Source of the DNA: Prolixibacteraceae bacterium
Lineage (GTDB): Bacteria; Bacteroidota; Bacteroidia; Bacteroidales; Prolixibacteraceae
Direction: 5' to 3'
Length of the DNA stretch: 60,949 nt
Assembly: GCA_021740385.1 (NCBI GenBank)
Contig: JAIOZY010000026.1
Coordinates: 1 to 60,949, forward strand
The position numbers were made by a program, and so were the translations under genes. The notes beneath the pieces were generated by a model. That model worked only from the letters and a program-made list of their open reading frames with translations. It did no database searches and had not been told where the DNA came from. Of this stretch, positions 1-7,668 are shown piece by piece (positions within the stretch are counted from its first letter, which is position 1; the number at the start of each line of letters is the position of its first letter).

Positions 1-78
1 GGTATGACTACCTTTGCTGACAACTTTGTTGAGTTCCTCAACTTCAAACTCGTTTAGTTTAATTGTGTACAGTACCAT
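1..78 (-). mobile_element. N-terminus of an IS630-family transposase, cut by the window edge
   Basis: Reading the minus strand from an ATG at 78 gives 26 open codons to the window edge. The peptide starts MVLYTIKLNEFEVEEL and ends SKGSHT. This is the usual opening of IS630/Tc1-like transposases (a beta strand followed by a helix and the SKGSH turn ahead of the helix-turn-helix). The catalytic DDE domain and the far inverted repeat lie outside the window. The terminal repeat should lie between 79 and about 130, next to a TA dinucleotide, because this family inserts at TA. The element lies tail-out against the truncated subtilase gene and most likely interrupted it. Confidence 0.68.
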
Positions 79-128
79 GTTTTTTTGGTAAAGCTACACA
101 AAATAACCGTCATATCATAATTAACTTA

Positions 129-1256
129 ACACTAGTTGCTCCCGGAGTTTTTATACCGACAACTGATATTCAAAATACTGCAGGATATAATGATGATCCA
201 GGAACAGATGGTGATTATTATTTAACTTTTTACGGCACGTCTGCAGCGACACCTCATGTTGCCGGGGTTGCTGCCTTAATTTTATCCGTTAACCCGGATT
301 TAACGCAGGATGAAGTCCGTGATATTATCGAATCAACCTGTACAAAAATAGGTAGTTACAATTATTCGACAGTAGCCGGTAGAAACAATGGAACATGGAA
401 TAATCAGACAGGATATGGTTGTGTAAATGCTTACGCCGCAGTAGATGCTGTTTCCCCGTATATTTCTGGTTCCGGACTCCTTTGCTCTTCCGGCTCAACA
501 TACAGCGTGGTCAATGCCCCCTCCGGGGTTTATGTCCGCTGGGAATACAGCAACAACATTGAATCGTATTATGGCGGCAATAACTGGATTGCCCTGCGTG
601 CAACGGGCAATGGCGAGGGCTGGATCGAGGCCCATGTACCCGTGCCCGGCTGCGATACCCTTCACCTGCCCCGTAAAATTGTTTGGGCCGGTAAACCTCT
701 CCAGCCGTACGATATCTGGTTTACCCCATCCACCCCCTGTTTAGACCAAACGGTCATTGCCCAGGCCAGGGCTAATAACACTGCGCTTAGCGCTACTACC
801 TACGAGTGGCGTAACATTTCCAATTTTACGTACCATTCAGCCGACTACAAAGAGGTGCATTTTACCACGTCCGATGGTCCGCTCCCTTTTGGTACTTACG
901 TGTACGTGAAGGGTACCAACAGTTGCGGCTCGTCATCGGAATACTCGGAATACCTCTGGGTTGACGATTGCGGGGGCGGCGTACCTGCCGCGGCTTCCAT
1001 TGTATTTACACCAAACCCGACCTCGGGCGAAACCGTTTTATCCATCGAAAGTGGTTCAAAGGAAGGGACACTGGATGAAACCACTGAATGGGATTTGGAA
1101 ATCTACTCCGAAACCCTTGTTTTGAAGGAGAATAAAACCGGGCTCAAGGGCAGGGATTACGTTATACAAACTTCAGGCTGGAAAGAAGGCATTTACCTTG
1201 TACGTGTGAAATACGGTGAAGAAGTGATAACCGGGAAGTTGATGGTGAAAAAGTAG
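129..1256 (+). pseudogene. C-terminal part of a secreted S8 subtilisin-like protease with T9SS sorting domain, 5' end lost to an IS
   Basis: The subtilase signature GTSAATPHVAG, with the catalytic serine codon at 240-242, is preceded by LVAPGV, the conserved strand before the catalytic loop. The aspartate and histidine motifs of the triad are absent. Reading upstream, the frame enters the IS630-like element, so an open frame from 63 is not the natural N-terminus. After the protease domain come a cysteine-containing beta-sandwich region and a T9SS type A C-terminal domain (FTPNPTSGE to GKLMVKK), so the intact protein would have been exported and attached or released at the cell surface. From 681 onward the DNA is nearly identical to the end of the gene at 3320-4612. 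The fragment cannot make an active protease unless the 5' half is joined elsewhere. The exact IS border is uncertain (about 122-134). Confidence 0.8.
681..1256 (+). repeat. Direct repeat, copy 1: shared beta-sandwich and T9SS C-terminal cassette
   Basis: About 575 bases encoding VWAGKPLQPYDIWF through the stop codon match 4040-4612 almost base for base in their central part. Differences are scattered and grow towards the 3' end. Upstream of 681 the two genes are related only at the protein level. Confidence 0.92.
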
Positions 1257-1638
1257 CTTTCAAAAGCGACTCAACCCGCCGGCGTTTTTAAAGAATTTGG
1301 CGGCGTTTAGCATACACCCACCACCCGAAATTATATATCCATTCTCCACGCAACGTCTTCAGTTTCTTTTTCATCTTCTACGCGGTATGATTATTTTTTT
1401 TTAATTTTTTGAGTTTTCACGCAACCTTTTTGTATTTTACTCATCTTCTTAATAGTTGCGTTTGTGAAAAGGTTAAAGTTTAATGACACTCCCGTGTAAA
1501 ATACGGGGGAGAAAATTAATTATTAGCCAAAACGATTATGCGATGGAACGCCCTCCGCCTGCCGGTTTAATTCAACAGGCCTTTTAGAAAGGCACTGGTA
1601 TTATTTAGTTAACTATTTCAAATTTTAAAACAAAAAAA
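1257..1638. other. Intergenic region without a gene; one weak hairpin
   Basis: No credible reading frame is seen in these 382 bases. A hairpin with arms CTCCCGT (1489-1495) and ACGGGGG (1503-1509), containing one G-T pair, is the only clear structure. The stretch 1600-1638 is very A/T rich and runs into the start of the lipoprotein gene, so the operon promoter probably lies here, but no clean TAnnTTTG element was found. Confidence 0.5.
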
Positions 1639-2196
1639 ATGAAATCAATAATTTTAAAAACAAGCATTTTTTTACTGTTCCTTACTTTGTTAGGGACAGC
1701 GTGTGTTGAGTATGCTGATGAAGACATCGCAATCCAGCAAGATCCCGGGATATCTGTTTATAAAACCAATAAGGATTATTTTGATAAAATAACCCTCGGG
1801 CTTACAGATGAAGGAAAACTTATTTTTTCACCAGGTTATACACTTACAGATTCAAGAATAACGGTTGATGATGATGGCAATGTTTCTGTGAATACGCGTT
1901 GGCGTTTAAAAAGTGGATATATCGTTGATAAGGAATCATACATAAATAGAGTATTTACGGACATAACTTTTAGGGAATATGTTGAATGGAATGCCCAAAA
2001 CGGGGAGCCATGTTGGCCCGATAGTTTATTGTTACCGCGTATAACAGATAAGGATCCTTTTACCGAATTTTATTACTATGATGGGCTTAATAAACCAGAT
2101 CAGAATTTTACCCTTGGCAAAATAAACGACATGATTGAAGACGGTACAATCGAAACCGTTTTTACAAAATTGAAAAAATTAACCTTAAATTTATAA
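1639..2196 (+). CDS. Hypothetical lipoprotein, first gene of a secreted-protein operon
   Basis: The 185-residue product starts with a lysine and a hydrophobic stretch ending in LGTAC, a lipobox with the lipidated cysteine at about residue 22, so it should be a membrane-anchored lipoprotein. The remainder is acidic and aromatic-rich, with a DDDGNV turn around residue 78 that suggests a beta-rich fold. I do not recognise a family. The gene starts an apparent four-gene operon: the next start is 3 bases after its stop, followed by gaps of 2 bases and a 4-base overlap. Its role is unknown; co-transcription with a T9SS-exported protein with a possible Cys/His catalytic domain points to a cell-surface complex (inference). 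Confidence 0.75.
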   Translation: MKSIILKTSIFLLFLTLLGTACVEYADEDIAIQQDPGISVYKTNKDYFDKITLGLTDEGKLIFSPGYTLTDSRITVDDDGNVSVNTRWRLKSGYIVDKESYINRVFTDITFREYVEWNAQNGEPCWPDSLLLPRITDKDPFTEFYYYDGLNKPDQNFTLGKINDMIEDGTIETVFTKLKKLTLNL

Positions 2197-2199
2197 AAC

Positions 2200-2949
2200 A
2201 TGGAGAAAAAAATTTTGAACCAATCAACATTAAAGGAAGTATTGATATTATTCTTATTAATTCCAATATTTTCTTTTGCTCAGGAAGATGGGATATGGGA
2301 TTTTCCTGTGAAACCGGGTGCAGTTGAATGGAAAACATTCCTTAATAATGCTGAAAAAGTACAAGCATGCCAAGTTCCTGCAACAACCTTATCTTCCATT
2401 CCAACAGGGGAATTAGTGCAAATATGTTTAAATTACCCCCTGCTCCCTGATATATTTGCCTTTAATAACTTACAGGATGGTTTCAATAAGTTTGAAAACG
2501 ATTTTAACGGGTTCGGGGAACTGCTACGACGTGATGATGCCTTAGAAGAATTAGTAAAGGAATATAAATCCATCGACCCTGCGGCAATCCCTCAAAATGG
2601 GACAATTTTGGAAAAAGGAAATTATGTATTAAGGACTTCCTTTTTAGAGCTTTATATTTCACATCCTTCGATAATAAAAAAGATTAATTTTGAAGAGAAG
2701 AAAGAGATTGTGAAAGACCTTTTATTAAAGAAAGAGAAAAAAGGTAACCGCCCTTCATGGTATCAAACGACAGGAATGCAAACTTCATATTTTGCTATTG
2801 TAAATCTGGTTCAGAGCGAACCGAAGAAATTCAAACCGGATTTTGACGTTTCAAAAGTATCAGCTTATATCTATTCCGGGATTTTAGCCGAAGCTGATAT
2901 TACAGAGCAAATCGATAAAGCTGCAAACAAATACATAGAAAGAAATTAG
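2200..2949 (+). CDS. Hypothetical secreted protein
   Basis: The 249-residue product has an N-terminal segment of about 27 residues (basic start, hydrophobic ILFLLIPIFSF, then AQ) typical of a signal peptidase I cleavage site. The mature part is mainly helical in character, with several lysine/glutamate-rich helices (for example around residues 165-185). It contains no motif I can assign. It follows the upstream lipoprotein gene by 3 bases and precedes the next lipoprotein gene by 2 bases, so the three are almost certainly one transcript. Similar helical proteins are common beside secreted Bacteroidota proteins, but that does not define a function. Confidence 0.72.
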   Translation: MEKKILNQSTLKEVLILFLLIPIFSFAQEDGIWDFPVKPGAVEWKTFLNNAEKVQACQVPATTLSSIPTGELVQICLNYPLLPDIFAFNNLQDGFNKFENDFNGFGELLRRDDALEELVKEYKSIDPAAIPQNGTILEKGNYVLRTSFLELYISHPSIIKKINFEEKKEIVKDLLLKKEKKGNRPSWYQTTGMQTSYFAIVNLVQSEPKKFKPDFDVSKVSAYIYSGILAEADITEQIDKAANKYIERN

Positions 2950-2951
2950 TT

Positions 2952-3323
2952 ATGAAAACTAAAGTAATATTGCTGCTATTTATCATCTTTTTCACTTTTT
3001 CGTGCAATGAAAAAGATGACAATAATTACATCGAACCATTTAACGATATCAGTGCCTGTGGATGTGCTGACCCGTTAAATCAGTTGGAGTGGCTTAACTT
3101 AAAAATTAAGAATGGACAAGATATGTCAAATACTGATGGTATCGCTAATGTCTGGATAAAAGAGTATGAAGGCGAAGATATAATTATTATTGAATTTTTT
3201 TTATCTTCATATATGTATCCAACATATAATTGTTCTGGGGATAGTATAAACATTACTAATCTGGAAATTTATAATTCTCTTTCAGACGATGATTTAATTT
3301 ATAAATATGAACCAGTATTATGA
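2952..3323 (+). CDS. Small hypothetical lipoprotein with CGCADPL motif
   Basis: The 123-residue product has a short hydrophobic leader ending in FTFSC, a lipobox that places the lipidated cysteine near residue 18. The mature protein opens with an acidic linker and the motif CGCADPLNQLEWL, which I recognise as recurrent in small uncharacterised Bacteroidota lipoproteins; no function is known to me. Two further cysteines are present (CGC and YNCS). The stop codon overlaps the start of the next gene in an ATGA arrangement, which indicates translational coupling. Confidence 0.72.
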   Translation: MKTKVILLLFIIFFTFSCNEKDDNNYIEPFNDISACGCADPLNQLEWLNLKIKNGQDMSNTDGIANVWIKEYEGEDIIIIEFFLSSYMYPTYNCSGDSINITNLEIYNSLSDDDLIYKYEPVL

Positions 3324-4612
3324 AAAACACAATAGCTTTATTTTTTGCTATGCAATTTATTTATATAGTTGCATACGGACAAGATGCATGTACCCCTAAA
3401 GGAGGTTGCGTTTTTGGTTTTACTAGGACTGATTTTTCAGATAGTTTAAAAAATTATTATGATAGTTGTTACGCAAATTTATATCCAAATATAGAAATAC
3501 TTCCAACAAATGGTACTTATAGCACAACTAGAAAGTTTAATTGCCATAGTTACGCCTGGCATGTCTCAAATGGGGGGACTGAGGTTTGGATCAATACTCC
3601 AAATGATGATACTTACTGGGAGGATGGAAGTTATATTGAAGTTACAGGGACAATCCCTTATCCAGGGAAAGTATCTTATGCTTCAGACGACCATTCCGCT
3701 ATTACAACCAATGACTCTGAATGGTTTATCTCAAAATGGGGTGATAAAGTTTTAGCTAAACACAGGTATGATGATTGCCCGTACATATATTCCAATCTAA
3801 AATATTACAAACTCAATTTTCAAATTACCGGATATTCAATATTTTGTAATACAGGGCAATACAGTTTGTCTAATACACCAGGTGGAGAGATAACGTGGGG
3901 GGAAAGTAATAACCTAACGCGCGAATCGGTACAAGGTTCCAATCCATGTATCTTCAGTAAAGATTCTAATGGATCAGGATGGATTAGTGCAAGTTTTACC
4001 AGTGGTTGTGGGACAAGTTTTACCCTCCTGCAAAAAGATGTTTGGGCAGGTAGGCCTCTCCAGCCGTACGATATCTGGTTTACCCCATCAACTCCCTGTT
4101 TAGACCAAACGGTCATTGCACAGGCCAGGGCTAATAACACTGCGCTTAGCGCTACTACCTACGAGTGGCGTAACATTTCCAATTTTACGTACCATTCTTC
4201 CGACTACAAGGAGGTGCATTTTACCACGTCCGATGGTCCGCTCCCTTATGGTACTTACGTGTACGTGAAGGGTACCAACAGTTGCGGCTCGTCATCGGAA
4301 TACTCGGAATACCTTTGGGTTGACGATTGCGGGGGCGGCGTACCTGCCGTGGCTTCCATTGTATTTACACCAAACCCGACCTCGGGCGAAACCGTTTTAT
4401 CCATCGAAAGTGGTTCAAAGGAAGCAACACTGGATGAGACAACGGAATGGGATTTGGAAATATACTCCGAAACCCTTGTTTTGAAAGAAAAGAAAACCGG
4501 GCTCAAGGGTAATAAATACACCATCCAAACTTCGGGCTGGAAAGAAGGCCTTTACATTGTACGTGTAAAATACGGGGAAGAGGTGCTAAGCGGGAAACTG
4601 GTGGTAAAATAA
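3320..4612 (+). CDS. Secreted protein with Cys/His domain and T9SS sorting domain
   Basis: The 430-residue product has a signal peptide (about 20 residues, ending AYGQ). Residues about 25-160 contain FNCHSYAWHV, then DDHSAI, then SKWG and a final HRYDDCPY. The order Cys, His, and a later polar residue resembles papain-like or NlpC/P60-like amidase folds, so an enzymatic role on cell-wall or peptide substrates is possible, but this is inference. Residues about 165-345 form beta-sandwich repeats with paired cysteines. The last 80 residues are a T9SS type A sorting domain (FTPNPTSGE to SGKLVVK). The final 573 bases are nearly identical to the end of the truncated subtilase at the left edge. It is the last gene of the operon and overlaps the preceding lipoprotein gene by 4 bases. 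Confidence 0.78.
   Translation: MKNTIALFFAMQFIYIVAYGQDACTPKGGCVFGFTRTDFSDSLKNYYDSCYANLYPNIEILPTNGTYSTTRKFNCHSYAWHVSNGGTEVWINTPNDDTYWEDGSYIEVTGTIPYPGKVSYASDDHSAITTNDSEWFISKWGDKVLAKHRYDDCPYIYSNLKYYKLNFQITGYSIFCNTGQYSLSNTPGGEITWGESNNLTRESVQGSNPCIFSKDSNGSGWISASFTSGCGTSFTLLQKDVWAGRPLQPYDIWFTPSTPCLDQTVIAQARANNTALSATTYEWRNISNFTYHSSDYKEVHFTTSDGPLPYGTYVYVKGTNSCGSSSEYSEYLWVDDCGGGVPAVASIVFTPNPTSGETVLSIESGSKEATLDETTEWDLEIYSETLVLKEKKTGLKGNKYTIQTSGWKEGLYIVRVKYGEEVLSGKLVVK
4040..4612 (+). repeat. Direct repeat, copy 2: shared beta-sandwich and T9SS C-terminal cassette
   Basis: This is the partner of 681-1256. The central part (about 4056-4440) has only a handful of mismatches, while the 5' part of the gene is unrelated at the DNA level. 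The sharp edge suggests gene conversion or domain shuffling rather than a simple tandem gene duplication. Confidence 0.92.
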
Positions 4613-4633
4613 GTGCCTGGTTATAATGTTAAA

Positions 4634-4682
4634 AGCTATCAAAATCAATAGAAAACAATTGTCTTCAACTGTTTTCTATAGC
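4634..4682. terminator. Hairpin between convergent genes, likely two-way terminator
   Basis: Arms ATAGAAAACA (4648-4657) and TGTTTTCTAT (4670-4679) form a perfect 10-bp stem with a 12-base loop, and AGCTAT/ATAGCT extends it outward at 4634-4639 and 4677-4682. It lies in the 101-base gap between the stop of the secreted-protein operon and the stop of glyA, where both transcripts must end. Confidence 0.6.
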
Positions 4683-4713
4683 TTTCAATCGCTTTCTATT
4701 GTTTCCAAACTTT

Positions 4714-5994
4714 TTACCACGCAAACAGCAGGTAATCCTTCATCAGCTTATTCACTTTTTCCCTGACCGATTTGATCGTTTCTTCATTTTCGAAATCGGC
4801 CAGCACGGTGTCGATCAGTTCCACAATAACCGGCATCAGATCTTCTTTAACGCCGCGTGTTGTAATGGCAGGTGTACCTACCCGTAAGCCCGAAGTAGTG
4901 AAGGGTGTACGGCTGTCGAACGGAACCATGTTTTTATTAATGGTAATGTCGGCGGCAACCAGGGCATTTTCGGCCTGTTTCCCGTTTAAGTCGGGGTATT
5001 TTGTCCGAAGGTCAATCAGCATGGAGTGGTTGTCGGTACCGTTCGATATAACCTTGTAACCCTTTTCTACAAATGCCTGTGCCATAACGGCAGCATTTTT
5101 CTGAACCTGTTGCTGGTATACTTTGAACGACGGATCGAGCGCTTCGCCAAAAGCCACGGCCTTTGAGGCAATAACGTGTTCGAGCGGACCGCCCTGTTGT
5201 CCGGGGAAAACCGACGAATTGAACAGTGATGACATTTTCCGCACCACGCCTTTTTTGGTGGTTATGCCCCAGGGGTTTTCAAAATCTTTGCCCATCAATA
5301 TAATGCCGCCACGCGGGCCACGCAGGGTTTTATGGGTTGTTGATGTTACAACGTGTGCATATTTCACGGGGTTTTCCAACAGTCCGGCAGCAATTAGCCC
5401 GGCCGGGTGCGCCATGTCGATCATAAGCATTGCACCAACCTTGTCGGCAATGGCACGCATGCGGGCATAGTCCCAGTCGCGCGAATAGGCCGAAGCACCA
5501 CCAATGATCAGTTTTGGTTTTTCCTGCATGGCCAGGGTTTCCATTTCGTCGTAATCTACCCGGCCGTCTTCGGCTTTCACTTTATAGGCAATGGGTTGAT
5601 AAAGTATCCCCGACGAGTTTACCGGCGATCCGTGCGAAAGATGCCCGCCGTGCGAAAGGTCAAGCCCGAGAAATTTATCGCCCGGTTTCAGTATCACGCT
5701 GAGAACAGCCGCGTTGGCCTGTGCCCCGGAGTGGGGCTGAACGTTGGCATATTCGGCATCGAATAGCTTTTTAACGCGGTCGATGGCCAGTTGTTCGGTC
5801 TGGTCAACAAATTGACAACCTCCGTAGTAGCGGTGCCCGGGATACCCTTCGGCGTATTTATTGGTCATTACCGAGCCCATGGCTTCCATAACCTGTTCGC
5901 TCACAAAGTTTTCCGATGCAATAAGTTCAATGCCGTTTAACTGGCGTTCGCGCTCTTTCGCGATGATATCAAAAACAAGCTTGTCCCGTTCCAT
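4714..5994 (-). CDS. glyA: Serine hydroxymethyltransferase
   Basis: This cytosolic PLP enzyme interconverts serine and glycine with transfer of a one-carbon unit to tetrahydrofolate. The 426-residue length is normal. Family hallmarks run in order: [11 protein letters not shown] near the N-terminus, the [16 protein letters not shown] loop (residues 44-59), [10 protein letters not shown] (86-94), and the PLP-lysine motif [13 protein letters not shown] with Lys222. The C-terminal [13 protein letters not shown] is present. It stands alone on the minus strand, convergent with the secreted-protein operon, and has a good -7 element 42 bases upstream of its start. Nothing is missing or unusual. Confidence 0.97.
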   Translation of the reverse strand: MERDKLVFDIIAKERERQLNGIELIASENFVSEQVMEAMGSVMTNKYAEGYPGHRYYGGCQFVDQTEQLAIDRVKKLFDAEYANVQPHSGAQANAAVLSVILKPGDKFLGLDLSHGGHLSHGSPVNSSGILYQPIAYKVKAEDGRVDYDEMETLAMQEKPKLIIGGASAYSRDWDYARMRAIADKVGAMLMIDMAHPAGLIAAGLLENPVKYAHVVTSTTHKTLRGPRGGIILMGKDFENPWGITTKKGVVRKMSSLFNSSVFPGQQGGPLEHVIASKAVAFGEALDPSFKVYQQQVQKNAAVMAQAFVEKGYKVISNGTDNHSMLIDLRTKYPDLNGKQAENALVAADITINKNMVPFDSRTPFTTSGLRVGTPAITTRGVKEDLMPVIVELIDTVLADFENEETIKSVREKVNKLMKDYLLFAW

Positions 5995-6035
5995 TGAATA
6001 TGTTGATTAAGAGTTTTTAATTCATTTTCAGGCCA

Positions 6036-6043
6036 CAAATATA
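6036..6043 (-). promoter_or_regulatory. -7 promoter element of glyA
   Basis: On the minus strand the sequence TATATTTG matches the Bacteroidota -7 consensus TAnnTTTG exactly and lies 42 bases upstream of the glyA start. No convincing -33 TTTG is seen at the usual spacing. Confidence 0.5.
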
Positions 6044-6156
6044 ACCAATAAATGAGAAAGGTTTTTGAAAACTTATTTACAGCTTAATGTGAAAAACTTT
6101 TTTGGACAAATGTTTAGACTATATACACCTTGAGGATGAGTACACAAAAAAGGTGG

Positions 6157-7617
6157 TTATCTTTGTTCAGAACTTACAACACGTATAAGGTTTCGTGCCT
6201 GAACCATACACATGGGCACGCCTCCGCCCGGGAATATCCATTGTCCGGCCATGTAAACGTTTTTTAATCCTGGGAGCTTTTTAGAAAGTGTTACCCCAAA
6301 ATTACTCACGGTAGGCAACCATCCCTGGTACGATGCCTGCCAATTGCCGGTGTATCGTTCCCATGTTACCGGTGTGGCAATATCACGCTCTTCAATATCG
6401 TTTTTTAGACCCGGATATTTCTTGTCGAGTATATCGATATATAAATTCAGAATTCTCTCTTTTTCTTCCCGATAAGCCCTCTTGTCAGTGTCATAAAGTT
6501 TTTTCCAGTAGAAATAATCGGTTTCGATTTGAGATTTAATTACACTATGTCCTTTAGGTGCAAAATTGGGATCGATGCAGAAATGAAAAAAACCTGACCA
6601 TTCAATTGTTTCACCGCAAACCTGTATCGGGTTCTTTAATTTGAAATCGGTAATGAGGGCGTGGGCAGAAAAATCCCGCTTTACACCCAGGCTAATTGAA
6701 ATGAGCGGCTTCCACAATTTTGGGTGCTTATAAAAATTCCTGATTCTTTGGGTAAGGTATTTGCCTTCGAGCATTTCAAAAAGTGTAGCGTGTCCATCGC
6801 AAGCCGGGATAATTATGTCGGCTGGTATGTATGAACCGTTTTCAAGTTCAACACCTGTTGCTTTATTTTTTTCAACCCTGATTTTTCTGACTTTGCTGTT
6901 GTACTTTATTTTTCCTCCAAGGTTATTGTATTTTTTTTCAATTGCACGTGCAAAATTGAGCGAACCGCCTATGGGGTAACCCCCTTCTTTTCGGTGCATG
7001 TAACTTAATGGCAAAATGGTCATGATTGCTGGAAGTTCAGTAACCGGAAACAGCCTGAACAGAATTTCGATCAGTTCCTTGTTGTAAAATCGCTTAGTCA
7101 GGTATTTTTTAATGGAAATTCTTTTCAGTTTTAAAAATGAAGGAATGAAAGGAAGAATTTTCAGAATATCTTTCAGCCCAATTTTGCCAAAATCGGAATC
7201 CATTGGCGGATTAAACCTGACGTATTTTTTGACTAGTTTGATATAGCCTTTTATGTTGGATGTCTCATCCGGGAAATGTTTGAGGAGTTCGGCTTCAAAC
7301 CGATCAATATTCGTGTAGGCATGAAAAGTCCTTCTATCGGTTTCAATTGTCCGGAATATTTCAGAATAATGGAAATCAACCTTATCGGCTACCCCAAGTT
7401 CTTTAAAAACAGGGTAAAGCGTAGTGCTTTTATTTGAACCAAGCACCCAATGCAGGCAATGGTCGAAAAGGTATTTTCCCCGTTTCCACGAAGTGCAAAC
7501 ACCCCCGGGAATTGAATGCATTTCGAAGATTTCGGTACTGAAGCCGCTCATTTGTGCGTAACATCCTGCAGATAAGCCGGCTATTCCACCACCAATGATA
7601 ATTACCTTTTTCATCAT
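6157..7617 (-). CDS. FAD-dependent phytoene-desaturase-like oxidoreductase
   Basis: The 486-residue product opens with the Rossmann FAD-binding motif VIIIGGGIAGLSAGCYA, followed by an acidic strand end and the PGGVCTSW segment that is typical of the CrtI/phytoene-dehydrogenase-like and retinol-saturase-like flavoproteins. The C-terminal FAD motif appears as NVYMAGQW near residue 455. The protein has no signal peptide and no obvious membrane helix except possible amphipathic parts. The substrate cannot be read from sequence: carotenoid, isoprenoid and fatty-acid-derived substrates are all known in this superfamily. No carotenoid genes are adjacent, which argues against a simple crt operon. A start one codon downstream (two tandem ATGs) is equally possible. 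Confidence 0.82.
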   Translation of the reverse strand: MMKKVIIIGGGIAGLSAGCYAQMSGFSTEIFEMHSIPGGVCTSWKRGKYLFDHCLHWVLGSNKSTTLYPVFKELGVADKVDFHYSEIFRTIETDRRTFHAYTNIDRFEAELLKHFPDETSNIKGYIKLVKKYVRFNPPMDSDFGKIGLKDILKILPFIPSFLKLKRISIKKYLTKRFYNKELIEILFRLFPVTELPAIMTILPLSYMHRKEGGYPIGGSLNFARAIEKKYNNLGGKIKYNSKVRKIRVEKNKATGVELENGSYIPADIIIPACDGHATLFEMLEGKYLTQRIRNFYKHPKLWKPLISISLGVKRDFSAHALITDFKLKNPIQVCGETIEWSGFFHFCIDPNFAPKGHSVIKSQIETDYFYWKKLYDTDKRAYREEKERILNLYIDILDKKYPGLKNDIEERDIATPVTWERYTGNWQASYQGWLPTVSNFGVTLSKKLPGLKNVYMAGQWIFPGGGVPMCMVQARNLIRVVSSEQR

Positions 7618-7668
7618 TCAATTTAAATGTAAAAGTAATTCATTTACACCGTAAAATAATGCTTTTTA

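Noticed and set aside
63-128. The apparent N-terminal 22 residues of the subtilase frame
   Set aside because: They are read antisense to the IS630-like transposase and its end and show no protease similarity.
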